In this document: one piece after another, positions 1 to 7,324 of the stretch
Numbering within the stretch: position 1 is the stretch's first letter
Layout of the letters: the number at the start of each line of letters is the position of its first letter
Assembly: GCF_000260115.1 (NCBI RefSeq)
Contig: NZ_JH651379.1
Span: forward strand, 496,001 to 560,000
DNA from: Galbibacter orientalis DSM 19592
GTDB taxonomy: Bacteria; Bacteroidota; Bacteroidia; Flavobacteriales; Flavobacteriaceae
Direction: 5' to 3'
DNA: 64,000 nucleotides
Notes under the pieces: generated by a model
Seen by the model: the letters and a program-made list of their open reading frames with translations, nothing else
What the model was told of the DNA's origin: nothing
Databases searched by the model: none
Position numbers and translations under genes: made by a program

Positions 1-1223
1 ATATCTGTTTTTTCCGAAAGCGAACCTTCGTCTACATAAAATATCAAATTAGCTTCATTTATTAACCATCCTTTTTCTTTAGCTTCTTGAAATACTGTTG
101 TTACATCAGACCCTCCAGCCAACATATCCAATTCTATATAACTCCCTGCTCCTCCATTAGGATATAATCTTGTAGCATTAGCATCGGTAAATTGATTTAA
201 AACTTCTGAAGGATACGAATCTTGAGTAAGATAATTAACTTTATTTCCACTCATCTGCAATTTATAGGTACCACTTTCTATAGTAGCTTCTCCATCTACC
301 GTTGCATCATAATCATATTGAATTTCAACATATGAAGCCTGAATATTAAGCAACATTGCTAAGTCGTTATTAGGCATTTCAGCAGAAATATACAATCCTC
401 TCAAAAAGTCTTTAAAGTTACTTTGACTTGTTAGAACAGTACTTCCTTCGTTGTCTAATATTTTTTCCTGAAAAAATTGATTGTCAAGTTTTACACGAAT
501 TCCCGGAGCAATTCTTTCTAATGGAATTATGGATTCATCCTCATCCGTCTCAGGATCGTCTTCTGCATCTGGATCTGGAATTACAACTTCTTCTTCATTT
601 ATTTGATATGTATCATCATACAAAATTGTAGTTGCAAAAGAAGCTCCGTCTTCATCTGAAAAATATTCTTGCGCATCTTGAAAATTACTATTTGGATCTA
701 AATCTCTCAAATATTTTGTAAACTCCTGTACTTTCAAATTAAACTCCGCAGCTCTATTTCCAAAAATAGAATCTACTCTATAAGGTTTAGGCTCGTTTTC
801 AGCCAACTCTGTAGTATCACTCAAAGCCGTACTAAAAAAAGGAATATTTAAATACACCGCCGTTACTCTTTCATTCTCTTGCTTATCTGCAGAAGAACTC
901 TCTATAGCCTGTGTGTTATTTCCAAAAGTAGGATTGCCACTTTGCAGCAACAATTGAGCTGCAAAAGAACTTTTACCTAATCCATAAACAGGATGTGCAT
1001 ATGCACCTAACTGATATCCCGAAAGTCCGTTAGTACGAACACTCTCTAATTTTTTATTATAAGCATAAACATCAAATGTTTTCTTGCTCGCCTGTATTTC
1101 CCCGTTGTCTATTAAATCTACACCTATAGTATTATACTCTCTTTCACAAGCTGTAAAAAAAATAACACTACCTATTACAAGCAGTGTTGGCAATACATTC
1201 CTTCCTTTAAAACTCATCTTCAT
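1..1223 (-). CDS. DUF4270 family lipoprotein, 3' end outside the window
   Basis: The minus-strand frame is open from an ATG at 1223 to the window edge, so at least 407 codons are present and the C-terminus is missing. The N-terminus has a basic start, a hydrophobic stretch and the lipobox FFTAC followed by EREYNTIG, which indicates a lipidated surface or periplasmic protein. The visible C-terminal part (NLIFYVDE) resembles the DUF4270 family, which in Flavobacteriia usually follows the short glycogen synthase gene. The 12-bp gap to that gene suggests co-transcription. A second in-frame ATG lies two codons downstream at 1217. The function of DUF4270 proteins is not established. Confidence 0.8.
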   Translation of the reverse strand, partial: MKMSFKGRNVLPTLLVIGSVIFFTACEREYNTIGVDLIDNGEIQASKKTFDVYAYNKKLESVRTNGLSGYQLGAYAHPVYGLGKSSFAAQLLLQSGNPTFGNNTQAIESSSADKQENERVTAVYLNIPFFSTALSDTTELAENEPKPYRVDSIFGNRAAEFNLKVQEFTKYLRDLDPNSNFQDAQEYFSDEDGASFATTILYDDTYQINEEEVVIPDPDAEDDPETDEDESIIPLERIAPGIRVKLDNQFFQEKILDNEGSTVLTSQSNFKDFLRGLYISAEMPNNDLAMLLNIQASYVEIQYDYDATVDGEATIESGTYKLQMSGNKVNYLTQDSYPSEVLNQFTDANATRLYPNGGAGSYIELDMLAGGSDVTTVFQEAKEKGWLINEANLIFYVDEGSLSEKTD

Positions 1224-1235
1224 TTGTACTCTGTA

Positions 1236-2045
1236 TTAACTTAAAACTTTAGTTTCGTAAAATTTATTGTAAGCCTCTTCAAACTCATAGATAGAAACAT
1301 GAGGTTGAACAGGAATTGAAAGTGAATCAATATGCTCTTTAAGATCGTCTGGAATTTCTTCTGAAGCAACAATAACTGCATCCGAATTATCTACAGCCAC
1401 CTTTAAAAGGTTGCTATATGTTGGATCTGCTAAAGGTGCTATTTTATCCTCCTCTATTCCGTCAAACTTCACTTTATTAATCATCTCTTTGTCTAACGTA
1501 CCATCAAAACCTTTGTTGTATACAGAAGTAACTATTTTACTTTCAGCAAAAAGTGGTTCGTCGGCATAATATTTCTTCAAATACAATGGTAATAAAGAAG
1601 CCATCCAACCATGAACATGGATAATATCTGGATTCCAATTAAGCTTTTTAACAGTTTCAACTACTCCTTTTGCAAAGAAAATTGCTCTTTCATCGTTGTC
1701 TGGAAACAAGTTTCCATCTTCATCTGTAAAGGTAGCTTTACGCTTAAAATACTCTTCGTTATCTATAAAATAAACTTGAATTCTTTCTTTAGGAATGGAT
1801 GCTACTTTTATAATAAGCGGCATATCCATATCATTCACTACAAGGTTCATTCCCGATAGGCGAATAACCTCGTGGAGTTGATGTCTTCGCTCATTAATGT
1901 TACCAAAACGAGGCATAAAGATTCGTATTTGTCCGCCTCTATCATTCACCATTCGTGGGCTTTCATAAGCCATTGAAGACACTTCATTTTCCGGTAAGTA
2001 AGGAACCATTTCTGAAGCGACAAATAATACTCTTTTGTCTGTCAT
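1236..2045 (-). CDS. short GT5-type glycogen/starch synthase-like protein
   Basis: This 269-residue protein matches the N-terminal starch-synthase catalytic domain (GT5): it starts MTDKRVLFVASEMVPY, has a RGGQIRIFMPRFG segment near residue 40 and the conserved DIIHVHGW motif in the middle. Full glycogen synthases are about 480 residues and carry a second Rossmann domain, which is absent here. The KTGGL ADP-glucose loop that normally follows the first strand is replaced by ENEVSSMAYES, so classical synthase activity is doubtful. Short forms like this are common in Flavobacteriia. I chose the ATG at 2045 rather than the upstream in-frame start at 2087, because a perfect -7 box at 2085-2092 covers the latter. 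It is followed 12 bp later by the DUF4270 gene. Confidence 0.75.
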   Translation of the reverse strand: MTDKRVLFVASEMVPYLPENEVSSMAYESPRMVNDRGGQIRIFMPRFGNINERRHQLHEVIRLSGMNLVVNDMDMPLIIKVASIPKERIQVYFIDNEEYFKRKATFTDEDGNLFPDNDERAIFFAKGVVETVKKLNWNPDIIHVHGWMASLLPLYLKKYYADEPLFAESKIVTSVYNKGFDGTLDKEMINKVKFDGIEEDKIAPLADPTYSNLLKVAVDNSDAVIVASEEIPDDLKEHIDSLSIPVQPHVSIYEFEEAYNKFYETKVLS

Positions 2046-2084
2046 AAAATCAATTTGTTTCTTTAGACTAAGGTTTAAAGGATG

Positions 2085-2092
2085 CAAAAATA
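2085..2092 (-). promoter_or_regulatory. Bacteroidota -7 promoter box for the glycogen synthase gene
   Basis: The minus strand reads TATTTTTG, a perfect match to the TAnnTTTG consensus. It would place the transcription start about 30 nt upstream of the ATG at 2045. No clear -33 TTTG box is visible at the usual distance. Confidence 0.5.
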
Positions 2093-2123
2093 CAAAAAAT
2101 ATGCCTAATTAGTTAATTTTATA

Positions 2124-2131
2124 TAGCTTTG
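2124..2131 (+). promoter_or_regulatory. Bacteroidota -7 promoter box for panC
   Basis: TAGCTTTG matches TAnnTTTG and lies 22 nt before the panC ATG. It forms a divergent promoter pair with the glycogen synthase promoter. No good -33 box is seen. Confidence 0.45.
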
Positions 2132-2153
2132 CACGCTATTAATTTTATACCAA

Positions 2154-3002
2154 ATGCAAATTTTCAATCAAAAAGAAGCATTAATTCAATTCCTAAAACA
2201 GGAAAAAACAGAGAATAAAACCCTTGGCTTGGTTCCTACTATGGGCGCTTTACACAAAGGACATCTTTCTCTAGTTGAAAAGGCGCTTATTAACAACGAT
2301 GTTGTTGTGGTTAGTATTTTTGTAAACCCTACGCAGTTTGACAATAAAACGGATCTTGAAAAATACCCCAAAACCTTTGACAGAGATTTAGAAACTTTAA
2401 AGTTACTTAACGAAAATATTATAATTTTTGCTCCTTCTGCTGAAGATATTTACGATAATAATGTTACTTCTGAAACTTTTGATTTTGACGGATTAGAGCA
2501 TCAAATGGAAGGTAAATACAGAAGCGGACATTTTGACGGTGTAGGAACTATTGTAAGAAAATTATTTACAATTGTCCAGCCAGATAATGCTTATTTTGGT
2601 GAAAAAGATTTCCAACAACTACAAATTATTAGAAAAATGGCAGCTAAAAATCAGCTTCCAGTAAATATAGTTGGTTGCCCTATAAGTAGAGAGGAAAACG
2701 GACTCGCAATGAGCTCCAGAAATGAACGCCTTCCTCAAGATATACGTAAAGAAGCTTCTTTTATTTATAAAACACTACTGCAAGCAAAAGATAAGTTTGG
2801 CACAGAAAGTGCAATAGATACAGTAAATTGGATTGAAAAGCAATTTAGTAAACACTCAGATTTTTCTTTGGAATATGCTGAAATTGCTGACGAAAAAACG
2901 TTAAAACCTGTTAAAACAAAAAAAGAAAACAAACGCTACAGGCTTTTTGTTGCTGTTTATGCAAATGATATAAGACTGATAGATAATGTTGCTCTAAATT
3001 AA
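2154..3002 (+). CDS. panC: pantothenate synthetase
   Basis: PanC condenses D-pantoate with beta-alanine, using ATP through a pantoyl-adenylate, to make pantothenate for coenzyme A. The 282-residue length is normal. The nucleotidyl-transferase signature is clear: LVPTMGALHKGHLSLV at about residues 27-42 (H34 and H37 form the HIGH-like motif), FVNPTQF, YFGEKDFQQL, and the KMSKS-equivalent LAMSSRNERL. It is the first gene of a tight panC-panD-UPF0104 cluster, with panD starting 12 bp after its stop. PanD supplies the beta-alanine that PanC uses. Confidence 0.98.
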   Translation: MQIFNQKEALIQFLKQEKTENKTLGLVPTMGALHKGHLSLVEKALINNDVVVVSIFVNPTQFDNKTDLEKYPKTFDRDLETLKLLNENIIIFAPSAEDIYDNNVTSETFDFDGLEHQMEGKYRSGHFDGVGTIVRKLFTIVQPDNAYFGEKDFQQLQIIRKMAAKNQLPVNIVGCPISREENGLAMSSRNERLPQDIRKEASFIYKTLLQAKDKFGTESAIDTVNWIEKQFSKHSDFSLEYAEIADEKTLKPVKTKKENKRYRLFVAVYANDIRLIDNVALN

Positions 3003-3014
3003 TACCTTTGTACC

Positions 3015-3365
3015 ATGCAAATTGAAGTAGTAAAGTCTAAGATTCACCGAGTTACGGTTACTGGAGCCGACCTAAATTACATTGGGAGTATTACCATTGA
3101 TGAAGCATTAATGGAAGCTTCTAATATTATTGAAGGGGAGAAAGTACAAATTGTAAACGTTAATAACGGCGAACGATTAGAAACATACGCCATTAAAGGC
3201 GCAAAAAATAGTGGAGAAATTACCTTAAACGGTCCTGCAGCTAGAAGAGTACAGCGAGGAGACATTATTATTATTATCTCCTACGGAATTATGGATTTTG
3301 AAGAAGCTAAAAACTTTAAGCCTTCCCTTATATTCCCAAATGAAAAAGATAATTCTCTTACCTAA
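3015..3365 (+). CDS. panD: aspartate 1-decarboxylase (pyruvoyl enzyme)
   Basis: PanD decarboxylates L-aspartate to beta-alanine for pantothenate synthesis. The precursor cleaves itself between Gly24 and Ser25 (in YIGSITID) to create the pyruvoyl cofactor. Both residues are present, as are the conserved N-terminal [10 protein letters not shown] and the NGPAAR motif. At 116 residues it has the usual length. A TACCTTTG box (3003-3010) lies only 4 nt before the ATG and may be chance. The next gene starts 2 bp after the stop, so translational coupling is likely. Confidence 0.97.
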   Translation: MQIEVVKSKIHRVTVTGADLNYIGSITIDEALMEASNIIEGEKVQIVNVNNGERLETYAIKGAKNSGEITLNGPAARRVQRGDIIIIISYGIMDFEEAKNFKPSLIFPNEKDNSLT

Positions 3366-3367
3366 AG

Positions 3368-4330
3368 GTGCGTAAAAAACTTATAAATATTTTAAAAAAA
3401 CTACTCCCACTTTTGTTGGGAGTTTTTTTAATTTGGTACTCTTACAATAACACCACTCCTACCGAGCGAGAGAACATCTTTAATGCCATTAAAAATGCCA
3501 ATTACTTTTGGGTAATAATCTCCGTAATTCTTGGCTTTTTAAGTCATTTTTCTAGAGCTTTACGCTGGAATTTACTCCTGCAACCCATAGGTTATCAACC
3601 TGCTTTATTAAATAATTTCATGGCTATTTTTGTTGGCTATTTAGCCAATTTGGGAATTCCAAGATCTGGAGAAGTGCTAAGAGCCACCACCCTTACCTCT
3701 TATGAGAAAGTCCCTTTTCAAAAAGGTTTCGGAACTATTATTGCAGAACGTGTAATAGACGTTATTATGCTCTTATCTATTGTTTTAATAACAGCCATTT
3801 TACAAACCGAAATTATAGCTGACTATTTTGCTGAAAAAAATATAAACTACACAAAGCTTATTATAGCTGGAGTTATTTTAATTGCTGTGGGAGTTATTTT
3901 TTTACTCTTGATAAGAAAGGCTAAAACTGGATTTTTCTTGAAAGTGAAGAATTTTGTTTTTGAACTGCTAGAAGGCGCTTTGAGTATTTTTAAAATGAAA
4001 AATAAATGGCTTTTTATTTTTCATACGCTTTGTATTTGGGTTCTTTATATAGCTATGTTTTGGGTAATAAAATTTAGTATTCCAGAAACAGCTTCCTTAC
4101 CATTAAATGCCATCTTAGCTTCATTTGTTGCTGGAGCTTTTGCCATGAGCGCCACCAATGGAGGTATTGGATTATACCCAATTGCTGTAAGTAAAATTCT
4201 ACTTATCTACGGAGTTTCTGAAGCTTCTGGAGATGCATTTGGATGGATTATGTGGACTTCCCAAACGTTGATGGTCGTTGTTTTTGGAGCTTTAGCGTTT
4301 CTTTCTCTTCCTATATACAATAGAAGATAG
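3368..4330 (+). CDS. UPF0104 / LPG-synthase-TM family flippase-like membrane protein
   Basis: This is a 320-residue integral membrane protein with about eight hydrophobic segments. It matches the UPF0104 family, related to the membrane half of lysylphosphatidylglycerol synthase: the conserved SRALRWNLLLQP, GIPRSGEVLRATTL and ATNGGIGLYPIAV segments are all visible. Its substrate is unknown. It starts with GTG directly after panD. The C-terminus ends ...SLPIYNRR and its last codons form copy 1 of a 26-bp direct repeat. The second copy, 900 bp downstream, would encode the ending ...SLPIYNRNK, which is probably the ancestral end of this protein. Confidence 0.88.
   Translation: MRKKLINILKKLLPLLLGVFLIWYSYNNTTPTERENIFNAIKNANYFWVIISVILGFLSHFSRALRWNLLLQPIGYQPALLNNFMAIFVGYLANLGIPRSGEVLRATTLTSYEKVPFQKGFGTIIAERVIDVIMLLSIVLITAILQTEIIADYFAEKNINYTKLIIAGVILIAVGVIFLLLIRKAKTGFFLKVKNFVFELLEGALSIFKMKNKWLFIFHTLCIWVLYIAMFWVIKFSIPETASLPLNAILASFVAGAFAMSATNGGIGLYPIAVSKILLIYGVSEASGDAFGWIMWTSQTLMVVVFGALAFLSLPIYNRR
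4300..4325 (+). repeat. 26-bp direct repeat, copy 1, at the 3' end of the UPF0104 gene
   Basis: The 26 bases covering the last codons of the UPF0104 gene are identical to 5200-5225, exactly 900 bp away. The sequence core is TCTTCCTATATACAATAGAA. The two copies bracket the opposite-strand crystallin-like lipoprotein gene. Confidence 0.95.
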
Positions 4331-4358
4331 CAGTAGAAGAATAAGCTCTACCGCTATC
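4326..4358. terminator. hairpin at the left edge of the crystallin cassette
   Basis: GATAGCAGTAGA (4326-4337) pairs with TCTACCGCTATC (4347-4358) with one mismatch. It begins at the base right after direct-repeat copy 1 and contains the UPF0104 stop codon. There is no long T-run, so it is either a weak bidirectional terminator or a cassette end structure. Confidence 0.5.
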
Positions 4359-4369
4359 ACTTTCAATCT

Positions 4370-5110
4370 TCATCTTTTTAATGCATAAATTTTAACTGAT
4401 GTAAATTCATCACTAGCATCTGTTCCGCAACCAAAAGGCCAAAATTGCCCACACATCTTAAATCTTTTCAATTCTCCAAATTGTCTAGTTCCATCCCAAC
4501 TATCTCTTCCAAATGCCTTCCCTCCATAATTTGGGTGCTGATAACCTACAAACTCTGCATTTCTAATTACTAATGAACTAATTCTATCATTCATATTAAC
4601 ACCATTATTAAAATTATAATTTCTTAAATCTGGCATAGCCTTAATTAAATCACCAGAATTAAAAATATACCCACTTGGAACACTAACCGTATAAACTCCT
4701 CCCATAAAATCATGATGCTCATACATCGAAACGGAAGACAATCCAGATATATAGCTTCGGCTACTTACCACTTTCTCTCGACTTTGATAAGTAGTATCAT
4801 TTCTATATTCATTCTCATTCTCATACAAGTAAATAATATTATCTTCGACAGATTCGTATATAAATAAATTTTCATTATCCTCATATATTCTGCTCAATCT
4901 ATCACTATCTTCTGTTTCAATTAATATTGCATTTTCCTCATCAGAAACATCAATCTTCAAAGTTAAAAATTCTCCATTAAAGCTATAAATCACTTCTTCT
5001 GTCATCCCTACTTCCGAATCTTGATTTAAATCGATTATTTCCTCTTCATAATTACATGAAGCAAGAAGTAAAAAGAAAAAAAATGCTGCAAAAAATAATA
5101 ATTTTTTCAT
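4370..5110 (-). CDS. lipoprotein with beta/gamma-crystallin-like domain
   Basis: The 246-residue product starts with MKKLLFFAAFFFFLLLASC, a signal peptide ending in a good lipobox (LASC). Residues from about 120 onward contain two Greek-key-like motifs: YEHHDFMGGVYTVSVP with a following RISSLVI, and YQHPNYGGKAFGRDSWDG. Together these are the pattern of beta/gamma-crystallins, some of which bind calcium in the D/N-x-x-S-S loop. The first part (about 20-110) is acidic and unrecognised. The gene is transcribed against its neighbours and lies alone in a segment flanked by a 26-bp duplication, so it was probably acquired by insertion between the UPF0104 and esterase genes. Its function is not known. 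Confidence 0.8.
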   Translation of the reverse strand: MKKLLFFAAFFFFLLLASCNYEEEIIDLNQDSEVGMTEEVIYSFNGEFLTLKIDVSDEENAILIETEDSDRLSRIYEDNENLFIYESVEDNIIYLYENENEYRNDTTYQSREKVVSSRSYISGLSSVSMYEHHDFMGGVYTVSVPSGYIFNSGDLIKAMPDLRNYNFNNGVNMNDRISSLVIRNAEFVGYQHPNYGGKAFGRDSWDGTRQFGELKRFKMCGQFWPFGCGTDASDEFTSVKIYALKR

Positions 5111-5199
5111 AATTGTAAGATTTTATAAATTTAAAATCAAATATAAGCTAAATAAATTAACATATAACCTCTATATAAATAAAAAGCATAATTAATGAA

Positions 5200-5225
5200 T
5201 CTTTCTCTTCCTATATACAATAGAA
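5200..5225 (+). repeat. 26-bp direct repeat, copy 2
   Basis: This is identical to 4300-4325. Read in the UPF0104 frame, this copy continues to AACAAATAA, giving a second, plausible original C-terminus (NRNK, stop). It is therefore the likely native 3' end of the UPF0104 gene, now cut off from its body. Confidence 0.95.
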
Positions 5226-5266
5226 ACAAATAATTTTTTATCTTTCAGCCACCAAATCTAATTACC

Positions 5267-6412
5267 ATGAAAAATACTACACTCACATGTATTGTACTGT
5301 TTTTGTGTGCTTTAATTTCTAACGCACAAACAACTTCCTCCACAATTGAATCCTTTAAACTTGCGGAAAAAAGAGACATCCAATTGTATGTTCCAGAGGA
5401 CTATTCCGCAGAAAAATCATATCCTTTAATTGTTGTTTTGGATGCCGATTATCTGTTTGATATAGTGGTAGCAAACTCAAAATTTTATGCTTATAAAGAC
5501 GAAATGCCAAAGAGTATTGTCGTTGGAATCAATCAAAGAGATACCCGTTATGAAGATTGTTTTTATAGTGATGAAAACGGTTTTCCTGATAAAAAAGGAA
5601 ACTCTTTCTTTGAATTTATCGGGATGGAACTCATCCCTATGATTGCTAAAAACTACAACTTAGCCAATTTTAAAGCCATAGTAGGACACGGAACTACAGC
5701 AAATTTTAGCAATTATTATTTATTTAAAAACAATATGCTCTTTAATGCATATATAGAATTGTCTCCAACATTTGCTCCTAGCATGGAAAGAAATACTCCT
5801 GAAAGACTAGGAGCCATAGAAGCTATGACCTTTTATTATTTAGCAACTAGCGAAAATGATGAAAAAGAAAATCAGCAAAGAATTAAAGTATTCAATAATA
5901 CCATGAAGGGCATTTCTAACGATAATGTACATTATTACTTTGATGAATTTGAAAACGCAAATCACTATGGAGTAGCTTCGTATGGAATTCCTAAGGCATT
6001 GGATAAAATATTCAAAGTATACAAACCAATTAGTATTGAAGAATACAAAAAAGAGGTCTTAGCTTATGAAGGACCAATAGTGGAATATTTAACAGAAAAG
6101 TATAATACCATTGAGACGCTATTCGGATTTAAAAAACAAGTTAGCCTTAACGACATGATGGCTATTTATGCTGGAACAAAGAAAAAGGAAGATTTAGAGT
6201 CTCTTAATGAGTTAAGTAAGATTGCAAAAAAAGAATATCCAGACACTATGCTTGGTTTCTTTTTTGAAGCTGAATATTTCGAACAAATGGGCGAGCCTAA
6301 AAAAGCAATGCGTACTTACGAAAAAGCTTTCGGAATGGAAGAAATAGATTTCTTAACCAAAGACCTTGCCCTAGAAAGAATTGATGCTTTAAAAGCAGAT
6401 TTCGGGTGGTAA
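5267..6412 (+). CDS. secreted esterase-like (EntD/IroE-type) protein lacking the nucleophilic serine
   Basis: This 381-residue protein has a cleavable signal peptide (ending ISNAQ) and the fold of the IroE/Fes-like putative esterases: YVPEDY, PLIVVLDADYLF, SIVVGI.Q and RYEDCFY are all visible. The nucleophile elbow reads VGHGTTANF, so position 142, normally the catalytic Ser of GHSxGG, is Gly. A late His (NANHYG) remains. Classical ester hydrolysis is therefore unlikely unless another residue takes over. The last 100 residues are helical and TPR-like (EYFEQMGEPKKAMRTYEKAF). In related genomes this type of gene commonly lies between UPF0104 and radA. Confidence 0.82.
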   Translation: MKNTTLTCIVLFLCALISNAQTTSSTIESFKLAEKRDIQLYVPEDYSAEKSYPLIVVLDADYLFDIVVANSKFYAYKDEMPKSIVVGINQRDTRYEDCFYSDENGFPDKKGNSFFEFIGMELIPMIAKNYNLANFKAIVGHGTTANFSNYYLFKNNMLFNAYIELSPTFAPSMERNTPERLGAIEAMTFYYLATSENDEKENQQRIKVFNNTMKGISNDNVHYYFDEFENANHYGVASYGIPKALDKIFKVYKPISIEEYKKEVLAYEGPIVEYLTEKYNTIETLFGFKKQVSLNDMMAIYAGTKKKEDLESLNELSKIAKKEYPDTMLGFFFEAEYFEQMGEPKKAMRTYEKAFGMEEIDFLTKDLALERIDALKADFGW

Positions 6413-6465
6413 ACTAAAAATAATTCCGAAGAGATAATTCTATTTACTTCTTCTAAAAAAATAAG

Positions 6466-6593
6466 AGTGACTGTCTAAAAAGCAATTTGTAATTATCAAA
6501 CTTGCCGAAGTTTTAAACATCTAACAACCAAAAGAATTCTTCAACAAGCATAGAATAACATTTAGAGTTTGGATACATTTTTAGACAGCCACT
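6466..6593. repeat. composite inverted repeat (REP-like)
   Basis: The ends AGTGACTGTCTAAAAA (6466-6481) and TTTTTAGACAGCCACT (6578-6593) pair with one mismatch. Inside them, ACTTGCCGAAG and CTTCAACAAGC form a second, weaker pair. Related inner arms occur at 11683-11751, 19011-19084 and 35835-35853. Confidence 0.75.
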
Positions 6594-6629
6594 TATAATA
6601 TTTGAATATTACTACATAAACCTGTCACA

Positions 6630-7124
6630 CTATACATTACCTCTCTCTCGTTCCCGAGCCCATTCAATATAATCTGTTTGAGATATTTTAGAGACTCCCA
6701 ATTGCCGCATCATCATAACCACTTGTCCGCGGTGATAACTTCCATGGTTAAAAACTGTCTGAACCATTTCTCTAGCTGGAATAGAGAATTGCTCTCCTTT
6801 ATGCTCAAATTTTATTTCATTTTCCAAATCTGCAGTTTCTACAAATTCTTTAAATTTTAAAGAAGTATCCTTCCATTTATTAAAAAGTACATTAGTATCC
6901 TCAGAGAAATTTACAACTTTATCTACAGACCATTCGCCATTTTGCATCCGAGACAACCAACCAGTTTCCGCATACCAAATGTGCAAAATAGTAGCACGAA
7001 TTGTTGGAAAGCTCCCAATAAACTCATGGTTTAAAATCTTATCTTCTTGAGATGCTAAATCGTTAATCAATCTATTATTTGCCCAAATATTATAATTAGC
7101 ATAATCTAGATAGCTTTTATTCAT
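6630..7124 (-). CDS. DinB family protein
   Basis: The 164-residue protein belongs to the DinB/YfiT-like four-helix-bundle superfamily, whose members usually bind a divalent metal through three histidines. Candidate ligands are in HIWYAE (about residue 48) and in the NHGSYHRGQVVMMMRQLG motif near residue 130, which is highly typical of the family. Some members are thiol transferases, but the substrate cannot be inferred here. It is monocistronic. A second, unrelated-looking DinB protein is encoded at 63021-63488. Confidence 0.88.
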   Translation of the reverse strand: MNKSYLDYANYNIWANNRLINDLASQEDKILNHEFIGSFPTIRATILHIWYAETGWLSRMQNGEWSVDKVVNFSEDTNVLFNKWKDTSLKFKEFVETADLENEIKFEHKGEQFSIPAREMVQTVFNHGSYHRGQVVMMMRQLGVSKISQTDYIEWARERERGNV

Positions 7125-7253
7125 CTAATTTATAGGTTTTTTATGTTCGATATCAAGATAATTATTTTTATAGTACTAGATTACCTTCATTATAAAAACA
7201 TTTTAATACGAAAGAATTCAAGTAGATAAATCTTCAAAATAATTCCACAAAAA

Positions 7254-7287
7254 AAACGTTCATCTAGATTATTCCAGATGAACGTTT
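7254..7287 (-). terminator. rho-independent terminator of the glycosyltransferase gene
   Basis: AAACGTTCATCT (7254-7265) pairs perfectly with AGATGAACGTTT (7276-7287) around a 10-nt loop. On the minus strand the stem is followed by a run of T, and it lies 38 bp after the glycosyltransferase stop codon. Confidence 0.85.
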
Positions 7288-7324
7288 CTCATTTAAATAT
7301 ATATGGACTATTAAGTATTTTTAA

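Noticed and set aside
428-631. Plus-strand frame opposite the DUF4270 gene
   Set aside because: It lies antisense to a recognised coding region and has low-complexity Leu/His composition.
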